Below are positions 1 to 7,265 of a stretch of 64,000 nt of DNA, one piece after another. Numbering within the stretch: the stretch's first letter is position 1; each line of letters opens with the position of its first letter. The stretch is from Aquibium sp. A9E412 (GTDB lineage Bacteria > Pseudomonadota > Alphaproteobacteria > Rhizobiales > Rhizobiaceae). Both the position numbers and the translations under genes were made by a program. The DNA lies in assembly GCF_030398335.1 (NCBI RefSeq), contig NZ_JAOAOP010000008.1, forward strand, positions 1-64,000, read 5' to 3'. A model generated the notes under the pieces. That model was not told where the DNA came from and did not search any database. It saw only the letters and a list, made by a program, of their open reading frames with translations.

Positions 1-26
1 CCTGCCGCGCTCGGGAGCGCGGCAGG
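1..26 (-). terminator. Perfect hairpin at window edge, possible terminator
   Basis: Positions 1-10 and 17-26 are perfect reverse complements (10-bp GC stem, 6-nt loop). The hairpin lies 57 bases beyond the stop of the minus-strand dehydrogenase gene. A U-tract on that strand would fall outside the window, so terminator function cannot be judged. Confidence 0.35.
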
Positions 27-82
27 CCGGAGCCGGCGGCGTGATCGCGATGCCGGGCGAGCCCGCCCGGCTGCGACAGGGC

Positions 83-1321
83 CTACGCCTCGAAGGCGCG
101 GTCGCCGGCCTCGTCGCGGATGCGCGTCGGCAGGCCGAGCCGGTCGAGCAGCCCGAGGAAGGGCCGCGGCGGCAGGTCCTCGACATTGGCCATGCGGCGC
201 ACGTCCCACTCGCCGCTGGCGATCAGCATCGCCGCGGCGACCGGCGGCACGCCGGCGGTGTAGGAAATGCCCTGGCTGCCGACCTCGCGATAGGCGTCGG
301 CGTGGTCGGCGATGTTGTAGATGAAGACCTCGCGCTCGGCGCCGTCCTTCACGCCCTTCACCAGATCGCCGATGCAGGTCTTGCCGGTGTAGTCGGGCGC
401 CAGCGAGGCCGGGTCGGGCAGCACCGCCTTGACCACCTTGAGCGGCACCACCTCCTGGCCTTCCGCCGTGGTGACCGGCTGCTCCGACAGCAGGCCGAGA
501 TTCTTCAGCACCGTGAAGACGGTGATGTAGCGCTCGCCGAAGCCCATCCAGAAGCGCACATTGGGCACACCGAGGTTCTGCGACAGCGAGTGCACCTCGT
601 CATGGCCGGTCATGTAGGTGGTCTGGGTGCCGACCACCGGCAGGTCCCAGTCCTTGCGGACCTCGAACATCTTGTTCGAGCGCCACGCGCCCTCCTGCCA
701 CGACCAGACCTGGCCGGTGAACTCGCGGAAGTTGATCTCGGGGTCGAAATTGGTGGCGAAATAGCGGCCGTGGCTGCCGGCGTTGACGTCGATGATGTCG
801 ATCGAATCGATGCGGTCGAAATGCTCGTCGCGCGCCAGCGCGGCATAGGCGTTGACCACGCCGGGGTCGAAGCCGGCGCCGAGCACGGCGGTGACGCCGG
901 CCTTCTCGCACTCCTCGCGCCGCTTCCACTCGTAGTTGGCGTACCACGGCGGCGTCTCGCAGATCTTCAGCGGGTCCTCGTGGATGGCGGTGTCGATATA
1001 GGCCGTGCCGGTGGCGATGCAGGCCGACAGCACCGACATGTTGATGAAGGCCGAGCCGACATTGATGACGATGGTGCTGCCGGTGCGTTCGATCAGCGCC
1101 TTGGTCGCCTCGACGTCGAGCGCGTCAAGGGCGTGCGCCTCGAGCGTGCCGGGCACCTTCATGGCGTTCTTCTCGCGCACCGAGGCGACGATCGCCGCGC
1201 ATTTGTCGCGCGTGCGCGAGGCGATGTGGATGTCGCCCAGCACGTCGTTGTTCTGGGCGCATTTGTGCGCCACGACCTGGCCCACGCCGCCGGCGCCGAT
1301 GATCAGCACGTTCTTCTTCAT
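83..1321 (-). CDS. Saccharopine dehydrogenase-family carboxynorspermidine (carboxyspermidine) dehydrogenase
   Basis: 412 aa, reductase of the alternative spermidine pathway: NADPH-dependent condensation of a diamine with aspartate semialdehyde to carboxy(nor)spermidine. The N-terminus has a Rossmann motif (GAGGVG, residues 9-14). The remainder resembles the saccharopine dehydrogenase/LYS1 family at its usual length. I chose the ATG at 1321 because AGAAGGAG precedes it and the dinucleotide-binding fold starts right there; about 64 upstream codons in frame look non-coding. The gene lies 52 bases downstream of the matching decarboxylase, which gives the substrate context. Family assignment is strong. 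The exact product (spermidine or norspermidine) is inferred: in most alphaproteobacteria it is carboxyspermidine. Confidence 0.9.
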   Translation of the reverse strand: MKKNVLIIGAGGVGQVVAHKCAQNNDVLGDIHIASRTRDKCAAIVASVREKNAMKVPGTLEAHALDALDVEATKALIERTGSTIVINVGSAFINMSVLSACIATGTAYIDTAIHEDPLKICETPPWYANYEWKRREECEKAGVTAVLGAGFDPGVVNAYAALARDEHFDRIDSIDIIDVNAGSHGRYFATNFDPEINFREFTGQVWSWQEGAWRSNKMFEVRKDWDLPVVGTQTTYMTGHDEVHSLSQNLGVPNVRFWMGFGERYITVFTVLKNLGLLSEQPVTTAEGQEVVPLKVVKAVLPDPASLAPDYTGKTCIGDLVKGVKDGAEREVFIYNIADHADAYREVGSQGISYTAGVPPVAAAMLIASGEWDVRRMANVEDLPPRPFLGLLDRLGLPTRIRDEAGDRAFEA

Positions 1322-1373
1322 CTCGGGGTCTGCTCCTTCTGCCACTCGTCCCGCGGCCTGCCGCGGGCGCCGT

Positions 1374-2471
1374 TCACGAAAGGCTCTGCTCGTAGTCCTC
1401 GTAGCCGAAGCTGCGCACCAGCCGCACGCTGCCGTCGGGCTCGCGCACGGCGATCGCCGGCATGGCGACGCCGTTGAACCAGTTCTTCTTGACCATCGTG
1501 TAACCGGCCGCATCCTGGATCGAGATGCGATCGCCGACCTTCAGCGGCTCGGGAAAGCGGAACTCGCCGAAGATGTCGCCGGCCAGGCACGACTTGCCGC
1601 ACACCATGTAGCTGTGCGGTCCCGCGTCGGGCCTCACCTTGGCGCTCTCGCGGTAGATCAGCAGGTCGAGCATGTGCGCCTCGATCGAGCTGTCGACGAT
1701 GGCGAGCTGCTTGCCGTGCTCGAGGATGTCGAGCACCGTGACCTCGAGCGTCGTCGTGTCGGTGATCGCCGCCTCGCCGGGCTCGAGATAGACCTGCACG
1801 CCGTGCCGGTCGGCGAACGCCTTGAGCCGGTCGCAGAAGGCGTCGACCGGATAGCCGGCGCCGGTGAAGTGGATGCCGCCGCCCAGGCTGACCCAGTCGA
1901 CACGCCCCAGGAAGGCGCCGAAGCGCTCCTCGATGGTGCCGAGCATGCGGTCGAACAGGCCGAAATCGGCGTTCTCGCAGTTGTTGTGGATCATGAAGCC
2001 GGAGATGCGGTCCATCGCCTGCTCGATGCGCGCGGCGTCCCACTCGCCGAGCCGGCTGAACGGCCGGGCCGGATCGGCGAGGTCGAAGCTCGACGAGCTG
2101 ACGCCGGGGTTGAGCCTGAGGCCGCGCACGATGCCCGAGGCCTGCCCGGCGAAGCGCTCGAGCTGGCCGAGCGAGTTGAAGATGATCTTGTCGGCGTAGG
2201 AGATCACCTCGTCGATCTCGTGATCGGCATAGGCGACGGAGTAGGCATGCGTCTCGCCGCCGAAGCGCTGGCGCCCGAGCCGCACCTCGTTGAGCGACGA
2301 GGAGGTGGTGCCGTCCATGTGCTCGCGCATCAGGTCGAACACCGACCAGGTGGCGAAACATTTGAGCGCCAGCAGCGCCTTGGCGCCCGACTGCCGGCGC
2401 ACGCGGTCGATCACCGCCATGTTGCGGGCGAGCTTCGACTTGTCGATCAGGTAGTGGGGCGTGGCAAGCAT
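1374..2471 (-). CDS. nspC: Carboxynorspermidine (carboxyspermidine) decarboxylase
   Basis: 365 aa, PLP-dependent fold-III (alanine racemase-like) decarboxylase that removes CO2 from carboxy(nor)spermidine to give (nor)spermidine. The Schiff-base lysine is K37 in LLALKCFATW. Further family motifs are HNNCEN, LGGGIHFTG and EPGEA. The start at 2471 has AAGGACGAGG upstream and begins the conserved fold; the longer frame upstream is low-complexity and excluded. First gene of a two-gene operon with the dehydrogenase, transcribed divergently from the ybhL-like gene. Confidence 0.92.
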   Translation of the reverse strand: MLATPHYLIDKSKLARNMAVIDRVRRQSGAKALLALKCFATWSVFDLMREHMDGTTSSSLNEVRLGRQRFGGETHAYSVAYADHEIDEVISYADKIIFNSLGQLERFAGQASGIVRGLRLNPGVSSSSFDLADPARPFSRLGEWDAARIEQAMDRISGFMIHNNCENADFGLFDRMLGTIEERFGAFLGRVDWVSLGGGIHFTGAGYPVDAFCDRLKAFADRHGVQVYLEPGEAAITDTTTLEVTVLDILEHGKQLAIVDSSIEAHMLDLLIYRESAKVRPDAGPHSYMVCGKSCLAGDIFGEFRFPEPLKVGDRISIQDAAGYTMVKKNWFNGVAMPAIAVREPDGSVRLVRSFGYEDYEQSLS

Positions 2472-2710
2472 GCGCAGGATCCTCGTCCTTCGGCGAACCG
2501 CCCCGCCCCCTAAACAAGCATGGCCGCGGGGACAAGCCATGGCGGCATGCGCGATGGCCGGCGGCGCCCGATTTCGCGGTGCCTGCGGGGCGCGCGCAGC
2601 GGCTTTGCGAGCCAGGGCCGGGCCGTTTGCCGCGTTAACCGCGCGCCAACCACGCGCCGCGACGGGCGGGCGCCTGCGACGAAGCACCGCTATGTCGCAG
2701 GCGCCCGCCC
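2472..2710. other. Divergent intergenic region, left part
   Basis: About 350 bases separate the divergent nspC and BI-1 genes. The right part holds a candidate promoter and structured leader, listed separately. In this left part I see no convincing promoter for nspC, no repeat and no coding sequence. Open frames crossing it lack conserved features. Confidence 0.4.
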
Positions 2711-2739
2711 TTGTTCTGGATCGAAAGAGTCCTCATATT
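2711..2739 (+). promoter_or_regulatory. Candidate sigma-70 promoter of the BI-1/ybhL gene
   Basis: TTGTTC at 2711-2716 and CATATT at 2734-2739 are separated by 17 bases, near the alphaproteobacterial consensus. Transcription would start near 2746, leaving a leader of about 80 bases before the gene at 2825. Confidence 0.45.
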
Positions 2740-2744
2740 TGGCA

Positions 2745-2805
2745 CACGCATGCTGGACTCCCGCCAGCGGCGCTCGGGCGCGTGTCCGACACCCGACGGG
2801 ACTGT
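2745..2805 (+). promoter_or_regulatory. Structured 5' leader, possible ybhL RNA motif
   Basis: The leader can form GCTGG (2752-2756)/CCAGC (2764-2768) with a 7-base loop, followed by a second hairpin in which GTGT pairs with ACAC inside flanking G/C pairs. From memory, a ybhL RNA motif is described in the 5' UTRs of this same gene family in alphaproteobacteria. Location and gene match; I could not run the covariance model. Confidence 0.45.
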
Positions 2806-2824
2806 GGCAATCGAAGAGGGAACA

Positions 2825-3559
2825 ATGGCTGACCTTCGCAACTACCAGGCTCGCGCCGCGAGCGCCCCGGGCCGCGCCGACGCCGCGATCGACGAGGGCC
2901 TGCGCGCCTACATGATCAGGGTCTACAACCTGATGGCGCTGGGACTGGCGATCACCGGCGTGGCGGCGTTCGCCACCGCCCAGATGGCGATGACCAACCA
3001 GGCTTTCGCCCAGGTGGTCTACGGCAGCCCGCTGCGCTGGGTCGTCATGCTCGCGCCGCTCGGCTTCGTCTTCTTCCTGAGCGCGCGCATCCACAAGATG
3101 AGCGTATCGGCCGCGCAGACGACCTTCTGGGCATTCGCCGCCGTGATGGGCATCTCGCTGTCCTCGATCTTCCTCGTCTTCACCGGCGAGAGCATCGTGC
3201 GCGTGTTCTTCATCACCGCGGCCTCGTTCGGCGCGCTGTCGCTGTGGGGCTACACCACCAAGCGCGACCTGTCCGGCTTCGGCTCCTTCCTGTTCATGGG
3301 GCTGATCGGCCTGATCATCGCCATGGTGGTCAACATCTTCCTGCAGTCCTCGGCGCTGCAGTTCGCCATCTCGGCGATCGGCGTGCTGGTGTTCGCCGGC
3401 CTGACGGCCTACGACACGCAGCAGATCAAGGAGATGTACTACGAGGGCGACGGCGCTGCGGTGGCCGGCCGCAAGGCGATCATGGGCGCGCTGCGGCTCT
3501 ACCTCGACTTCATCAACCTGTTCATGTTCCTGCTCCAGTTCCTGGGCAACCGGGAGTAG
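2825..3559 (+). CDS. BI-1 (Bax inhibitor-1)/YbhL-YccA family membrane protein
   Basis: 244 aa inner-membrane protein with about seven hydrophobic segments after a short polar N-terminus (first segment near residues 35-58). Its length, the segment pattern and a C-terminal pore-like stretch (YDTQQIK, then LYLDFINLFMFLLQF) match the BI-1/LFG/YbhL family, members of which are proposed Ca2+/H+ leak channels; the bacterial role is unsettled. The start at 2825 follows GAAGAGGGAAC and excludes a 38-codon extension that overlaps the structured leader. A strong terminator begins 23 bases after the stop, so this is a single-gene unit. Confidence 0.92.
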   Translation: MADLRNYQARAASAPGRADAAIDEGLRAYMIRVYNLMALGLAITGVAAFATAQMAMTNQAFAQVVYGSPLRWVVMLAPLGFVFFLSARIHKMSVSAAQTTFWAFAAVMGISLSSIFLVFTGESIVRVFFITAASFGALSLWGYTTKRDLSGFGSFLFMGLIGLIIAMVVNIFLQSSALQFAISAIGVLVFAGLTAYDTQQIKEMYYEGDGAAVAGRKAIMGALRLYLDFINLFMFLLQFLGNRE

Positions 3560-3582
3560 GCGCGCAAGGACGCGACGGCGAA

Positions 3583-3612
3583 GGGCGGTCCGGCGACGGG
3601 CCGCCCTTTTTT
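3583..3612 (+). terminator. Rho-independent terminator after the BI-1 gene
   Basis: A 9-bp stem (3583-3591 with 3598-3606, one G-U pair), a 6-base loop, and six T residues at 3607-3612. It ends the BI-1 transcript; the next gene must be transcribed separately or by readthrough. Confidence 0.85.
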
Positions 3613-3634
3613 CATGCGGGCGGGGGCGGATCCG

Positions 3635-4240
3635 ATGGCGCGGGACGGCGAAACGATGACGGGCGAGGCGCCGCCGCCGCCCGTGCTGCGACCGGCCACC
3701 GCCGCCGACATGGCCGCCATCACGGCCATTTATGGCGACGCGGTGCGCAACGGCACGGCGAGCTACGAGCTCGAGCCGCCCGACGCGGTCGAGATGACGC
3801 GCCGCTGGGCCGGTCTCGCCGCGGCGGGCTATCCCTATCTGGTGGCTGCCGATGCCGACGTCCTGCTCGGCTACGCCTATGCCGGGCCGTTCCGCGCCCG
3901 GCCCGCCTACCGCTTCACGACGGAGGATTCGGTCTATGTCGCGCCCGCGGCCAAGCGGCGCGGCGTCGGCCGGCTGCTTCTCGGCGCGCTGCTGGCGGCG
4001 TGCGAGGAGGCCGGCTTCCGGCAGATGGTGGCGGTGATCGGCGACGGCGCCAACCAGAGCGGCTCCGTGCGGCTGCACGCGGCGCTCGGCTTTCGCCATG
4101 CCGGCACGCTGACCGGCACCGGCTTCAAGCACGGCCGCTGGCTCGACACGGTGTTCATGCAGCGCGCCCTCAATGCCGGCAGCAGGACGCCGCCCGGGCC
4201 CGCGGCATTGCCGGAGCGGCCCGTTCGCGCCAGCTCGTGA
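3635..4240 (+). CDS. GNAT N-acetyltransferase, phosphinothricin/methionine sulfoximine type
   Basis: About 201 aa, one GNAT domain (residues about 15-180). It has the Pat/MddA signature: LRPATAADMAAI near the N-terminus, the acetyl-CoA loop AKRRGVGRLLLGALL, and GFRHAGTLTGTGFKHGRW near the end. Family members acetylate amino-acid analogues such as phosphinothricin or methionine sulfoximine; the natural substrate here is unknown. ATGs at 3614, 3635 and 3656 are all in frame. The first touches the preceding terminator, so I prefer 3635, but the start is uncertain. The 3' end overlaps the antisense DUF1127 gene by about 70 bases. Confidence 0.85.
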   Translation: MARDGETMTGEAPPPPVLRPATAADMAAITAIYGDAVRNGTASYELEPPDAVEMTRRWAGLAAAGYPYLVAADADVLLGYAYAGPFRARPAYRFTTEDSVYVAPAAKRRGVGRLLLGALLAACEEAGFRQMVAVIGDGANQSGSVRLHAALGFRHAGTLTGTGFKHGRWLDTVFMQRALNAGSRTPPGPAALPERPVRASS

Positions 4241-4436
4241 ACGGCGGCCGCCCGGTGTGGCGGGTCGCCTCGCGCTCGGCGCGCGCGGCCAGCCCGTCCA
4301 CCGCCTCGTCGAAGCGGTGATCCTCGATGCCGATGTCGAGGCGGAGCTGCGGCGACAGCGCGCGGACCTCGCGCGCCAGCCGGTGGCGCCGCCGTGCTCT
4401 GGCGAGATCGTCCCACAGGCGCTTGAGTGCGAACAT
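4170..4436 (-). CDS. DUF1127-like small basic protein
   Basis: 88 aa. Residues 1-50 match the DUF1127 pattern common in Rhizobiales: an aromatic/basic start (MFALKRLWDD), an arginine-rich helix, then LSPQLRLDIGI. Short DUF1127 proteins have been linked to RNA turnover and phosphate or life-style control, but the role here is unknown. GGAGG sits 5 bases before the ATG at 4436, which decides this start over two upstream ATGs. The C-terminal 35 residues are low-complexity and antisense to the 3' end of the acetyltransferase gene, so the real stop-proximal part may be a relic. Confidence 0.6.
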   Translation of the reverse strand: MFALKRLWDDLARARRRHRLAREVRALSPQLRLDIGIEDHRFDEAVDGLAARAEREATRHTGRPPFTSWRERAAPAMPRARAASCCRH

Positions 4437-4553
4437 GGTCGCCTCCATCGGTTCATGAACGACGTGCATGGCAGCAGGGGTTGGCCCTTGCCTGCCACGT
4501 GCTAGAGTGACGCGTTTCGCCGCACGATTCACGAGAATTGGGTTCAGGATAGC

Positions 4554-5507
4554 ATGAGCGAGAATCATGCTGATGCGGAAGGAGGCGGCCCGCCGAAGGA
4601 GCCCGCGCCGCTGTCGGCGCTGCCGCCGCTGCATGCGCTGCGCGCCTTCCACGCGGCGGCGCGCTTCGGCCGCTACCGCGACGCGGCGGCCGCGCTCGGC
4701 CTGTCGGAATCGGCCGTCAGCCATCAGATCCGCAAGCTGGAGGCCTATCTCGGCGTGCCGCTGTTCGAGCGTAGCGGCAACCGGGTGCGGCTGTCGCCGG
4801 TCGGCGAAACCTATTTCCGGCAGATCGACCCGGCCTTCGACGCGATCCGCGCGGCGACGGCCGAGCTTGCCGCGCCGTGCTGCCGCGTCTCGCTGACGCT
4901 GCCGCGCTCGCTCGCCACCATGTGGCTGATCCCGCGCCTGGCCGCGCTCGAGGCGGCGGTGCCGGACGTCAACCTGCAGATGGTGGCGACCGGCCGGGTG
5001 TGCGACCTGAAGCGCGAGCGCATCGATCTCGGCATCCGCTACGGCGGCGGCCGCTGGAGCGGCCTCGTCGTCCATCATCTGTTCGACGAGGAGGCGTTTC
5101 CCGTGTGCCGGCCCGGGCTTCTGTCGGACGAGCAGCGGGCCGACGTCGGCGAGGCGATGGCCGCCTGCCGGCTGGTCGTCGACGTGCACCAGGACGAGTG
5201 GAGCGAGTGGGCCGCGGCGCGCGGCCTCGCGCCGCCGGACATGCGCCGCGTGGTCAGCGTGCAGTCGCACTACGACGTGCTGGAAGCCGCGGCGCAGGGG
5301 CTGGGGATGGCGATCGGCCGGCGGCCGCTGGTCGACCGCTATCTGGCGGAAGGACGGCTGGAGGCGCCGTTCGGCGATTCCGACCGCAGCGGCTGCGCCT
5401 ACTACCTGGTGCGTCCCGAGACGCCGGAGCCGACCGTGCCGGCGCGCCGCGTGGCGCGCTGGCTGCTGCAGGCGGCCAAGGGCGCGGCGGCGGCCGGCGA
5501 CCTGTGA
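4554..5507 (+). CDS. LysR-family transcriptional regulator, GcvA-like
   Basis: 317 aa. A winged-helix DNA-binding domain lies at residues about 25-84 (LRAFHAAARFGRYRDAAAAL, then SESAVSHQIRKLE), followed by a periplasmic-binding-like effector domain. The phrases LSPVGETYF and the early effector region resemble the GcvA/AmpR subgroup. A non-conserved 22-residue N-terminal tail precedes the helix-turn-helix. It is transcribed away from DUF1127 and towards the convergent DUF2794 gene, so no target is evident next door. The effector is unknown. Confidence 0.9.
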   Translation: MSENHADAEGGGPPKEPAPLSALPPLHALRAFHAAARFGRYRDAAAALGLSESAVSHQIRKLEAYLGVPLFERSGNRVRLSPVGETYFRQIDPAFDAIRAATAELAAPCCRVSLTLPRSLATMWLIPRLAALEAAVPDVNLQMVATGRVCDLKRERIDLGIRYGGGRWSGLVVHHLFDEEAFPVCRPGLLSDEQRADVGEAMAACRLVVDVHQDEWSEWAAARGLAPPDMRRVVSVQSHYDVLEAAAQGLGMAIGRRPLVDRYLAEGRLEAPFGDSDRSGCAYYLVRPETPEPTVPARRVARWLLQAAKGAAAAGDL

Positions 5508-5523
5508 GCGCGGCCCGGCCGCC

Positions 5524-5919
5524 TCAGGCGCGCACCAGCCTGACCGGCTTCTGCGTCTTGTCGAGCACCGTCAGCACGCGGCCGAGCTCGTGGCCGCGCT
5601 TGAGGATGGCGCCGTTGGCGCCGACCACCTGCCACGCGCCCTGGCGGCGCGCCAGCCTCGGCACCTTGACGATCTGGTAGAGCGGCACCTCGCTGGTGCG
5701 TCGGAAGACGGAGAAAACGGCGCGGTCGCGCAGGTGGTCGATGGCGTAGTCGCGCCACTCGCCGGCCGCCACCATGCGTCCGTAAAGCCGCAGGATCTGG
5801 TCGAGCTCGCGCCGGTGAAAGGTGACGGGCAGATCCGACCGCTCCCGCTGCGCCTCGCTCAGCGGGATGACTATCCCGGAATCCTCCCTATCCTCCCCGC
5901 TGCCGCCGCGCTCGGTCAT
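5524..5919 (-). CDS. DUF2794 family protein
   Basis: 131 aa protein of a family found almost only in alphaproteobacteria and without known function. The conserved core runs from about residue 30 (VTFHRRELDQILRLYGRMV) to about 120, with WRDYAIDHLRDRAVFSVFRR and PLYQIVKVP. There is no signal peptide or membrane segment, so it is probably cytosolic. The ATG at 5919 is favoured by AAAGG seven bases upstream, over an ATG five codons earlier. It converges on the LysR gene with 16 bases between stops. Confidence 0.85.
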   Translation of the reverse strand: MTERGGSGEDREDSGIVIPLSEAQRERSDLPVTFHRRELDQILRLYGRMVAAGEWRDYAIDHLRDRAVFSVFRRTSEVPLYQIVKVPRLARRQGAWQVVGANGAILKRGHELGRVLTVLDKTQKPVRLVRA

Positions 5920-6084
5920 CGCTGCGCCTTTCATGACAAATTGACGACGCCGGAGGATCGCCGCTGGGGCGGCGAATTGCAAGACCGCCGCGCGCCGCGG
6001 CGGCGGGGCATCGCCGGCCGCCGGCTCACGAAGCCGCACAGCCTGTCGAAATTGGTGATGGGGCCGCCACAATCTCGCCCCGAA

Positions 6085-6113
6085 TTGTCCCATCTGGCGC
6101 CTCAATGTATGGC
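6085..6113 (+). promoter_or_regulatory. Candidate promoter for the small RNA
   Basis: TTGTCC (6085-6090) and TATGGC (6108-6113) are spaced by 17 bases. Initiation near 6120 would place the hairpins and terminator of the candidate sRNA immediately downstream. The match to consensus is only fair. Confidence 0.35.
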
Positions 6114-6114
6114 G

Positions 6115-6294
6115 ACGATCCGACCGTTGCCTGAGACGGTTCGGTCCGGATCCCGGTGCCGCATACCCCAAGCCCCCCGCCCGCGGGGCCGGCCGGATCG
6201 AACCGATTCGGGGCAGAAAGCCCCGTGTTTCGTGCGACGATCCCAAAGCAAAGTCATGACCGGCACTGGCCTCGGCCAGTGCCGGTCTTTTTTT
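6115..6294 (+). ncRNA. Candidate structured small RNA
   Basis: No plus-strand reading frame here looks coding, yet the stretch ends in a strong plus-strand terminator. Before it lie a 12-bp helix (6138-6149 with 6193-6204, one G-U) enclosing a C/G-rich hairpin, and a perfect 6-bp hairpin with loop AGAAA (6209-6225). The resulting RNA would be about 175 bases. I compared it by eye with SRP RNA, RNase P RNA and tmRNA landmarks and found none. The 5' end is inferred from a weak promoter. Whether it matches a known Rhizobiales sRNA family or 6S RNA I cannot tell. Confidence 0.5.
6259..6294 (+). terminator. Strong Rho-independent terminator
   Basis: The arms 6259-6271 and 6274-6286 are perfect complements (13 bases, effectively 11 bp plus loop), followed by C and seven Ts to 6294. 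No plus-strand protein gene lies upstream for over 700 bases, which is the main argument for an RNA gene here. The minus-strand DUF1223 gene also ends nearby, but there is no A-run for use in that direction. Confidence 0.85.
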
Positions 6295-6326
6295 CGTGCG
6301 CTGCGGGGTCGCGCGCCGCTTGTGCG

Positions 6327-7064
6327 TCAGCGGCCGGCGCCGCCGGTCGCGGCGGCGCCGAGCACGCGGCCGGGCCGGCCCGCCGCGTCGGCCGTCTGCA
6401 GCAGCACGGCGCAGCCGCTCGCCCCCTTGCGGGCGAGCTCGCTCGCCGGCAGCTCGTAGCGCTGCGCCCGGCCGTGCCACATGCCCACCGTGTGCAGGTC
6501 GGTGACCACGTTCCAGTAGGTGAGGCGGCGGCCGCGATTCTCGCCGCGCGCGACGTCGACGGCGGCGCGCGGCTTGAAGTAGGCGAGCACGACATGCGCC
6601 GCGTGACCGTCCGCCGCACCCGTCTCGATGACGATCGTCGGCCCGGTCTCGCGCACGACCACCGGCACGGGAAGCGGCGCCTCGGCGGCCAGCCGGGCCT
6701 CAATCGCCTCGCGGTGCGAGCCGACCAGGTGGACGCCGCCGTTGACCACGGCCTGCGGCGTGTAGACCGACCCGTCGAGCCGCGCGGCATAGTCGCGCTG
6801 GCGCTGCGTGTTCTGCGGGCTGGCGAAGGTGTCCTTCCAGCCGAGATAGTCCCAGTAGTCGACATGGTAGCCGAGCGCGACCACGTCGTCCGAGCGCGCC
6901 CATTCGCCGAGCAGCGCATCGGCCGGCGGGCAGGCGCTGCAGCCCTGGCTGGTGAAAAGCTCGACGACGCCGCGTACGGGCGGCGTGGCGGTCTGCGCAC
7001 GCGCCGCCAGCGGCCACGCCGCGGCGGCCGCCGCGAGTCTGAGACAATCTCGCCTGCTGGTCAT
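6327..7064 (-). CDS. DUF1223 family exported thioredoxin-like protein
   Basis: 245 aa. The N-terminus carries a twin-arginine-like signal (SRRDCLRL, then an Ala-rich stretch ending about residue 23, ARAQT), so export by Tat is likely. The mature part starts with VVELFTSQGCSACPPAD, the DUF1223 hallmark: a thioredoxin fold with a CxxC pair (C-S-A-C, near residues 42-45). Further conserved segments are YHVDYWDYLGWKDTF and YTPQAVVNG. The redox role is inferred. The gene stands alone between the sRNA and the ceramidase-like gene, with a possible promoter at 7120-7148. Confidence 0.88.
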   Translation of the reverse strand: MTSRRDCLRLAAAAAAWPLAARAQTATPPVRGVVELFTSQGCSACPPADALLGEWARSDDVVALGYHVDYWDYLGWKDTFASPQNTQRQRDYAARLDGSVYTPQAVVNGGVHLVGSHREAIEARLAAEAPLPVPVVVRETGPTIVIETGAADGHAAHVVLAYFKPRAAVDVARGENRGRRLTYWNVVTDLHTVGMWHGRAQRYELPASELARKGASGCAVLLQTADAAGRPGRVLGAAATGGAGR

Positions 7065-7119
7065 CGATCCCGATTTTTCTTCTGCGAGGCCGGCGGCGCT
7101 CGCATCTGCACCGCGGGCA

Positions 7120-7148
7120 ATCTAGACGGCGGCGGGCTTCAACGGAAA
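7120..7148 (-). promoter_or_regulatory. Candidate promoter of the DUF1223 gene
   Basis: On the minus strand TTTCCG (7143-7148) and CTAGAT (7120-7125) are 17 bases apart. The predicted start near 7113 gives a leader of about 50 bases. Confidence 0.4.
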
Positions 7149-7265
7149 GTCACGTTGCGGTGAGAGCGCCGCCACGGCGCCCTCCGTCTTGCGCCGGCCG
7201 CCGCGATGGGCGACGAAACGCGTGGCGCCGTCGCGGGCGCGAGGAAAAGGGAGGCAGCGGCCGCC

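Noticed and set aside
6190-6225. tRNA-like T arm (GGTTCGATCC on the minus strand)
   Set aside because: The flanking bases do not form a 5-bp T stem and no acceptor or anticodon arm fits; it is part of the sRNA helix.
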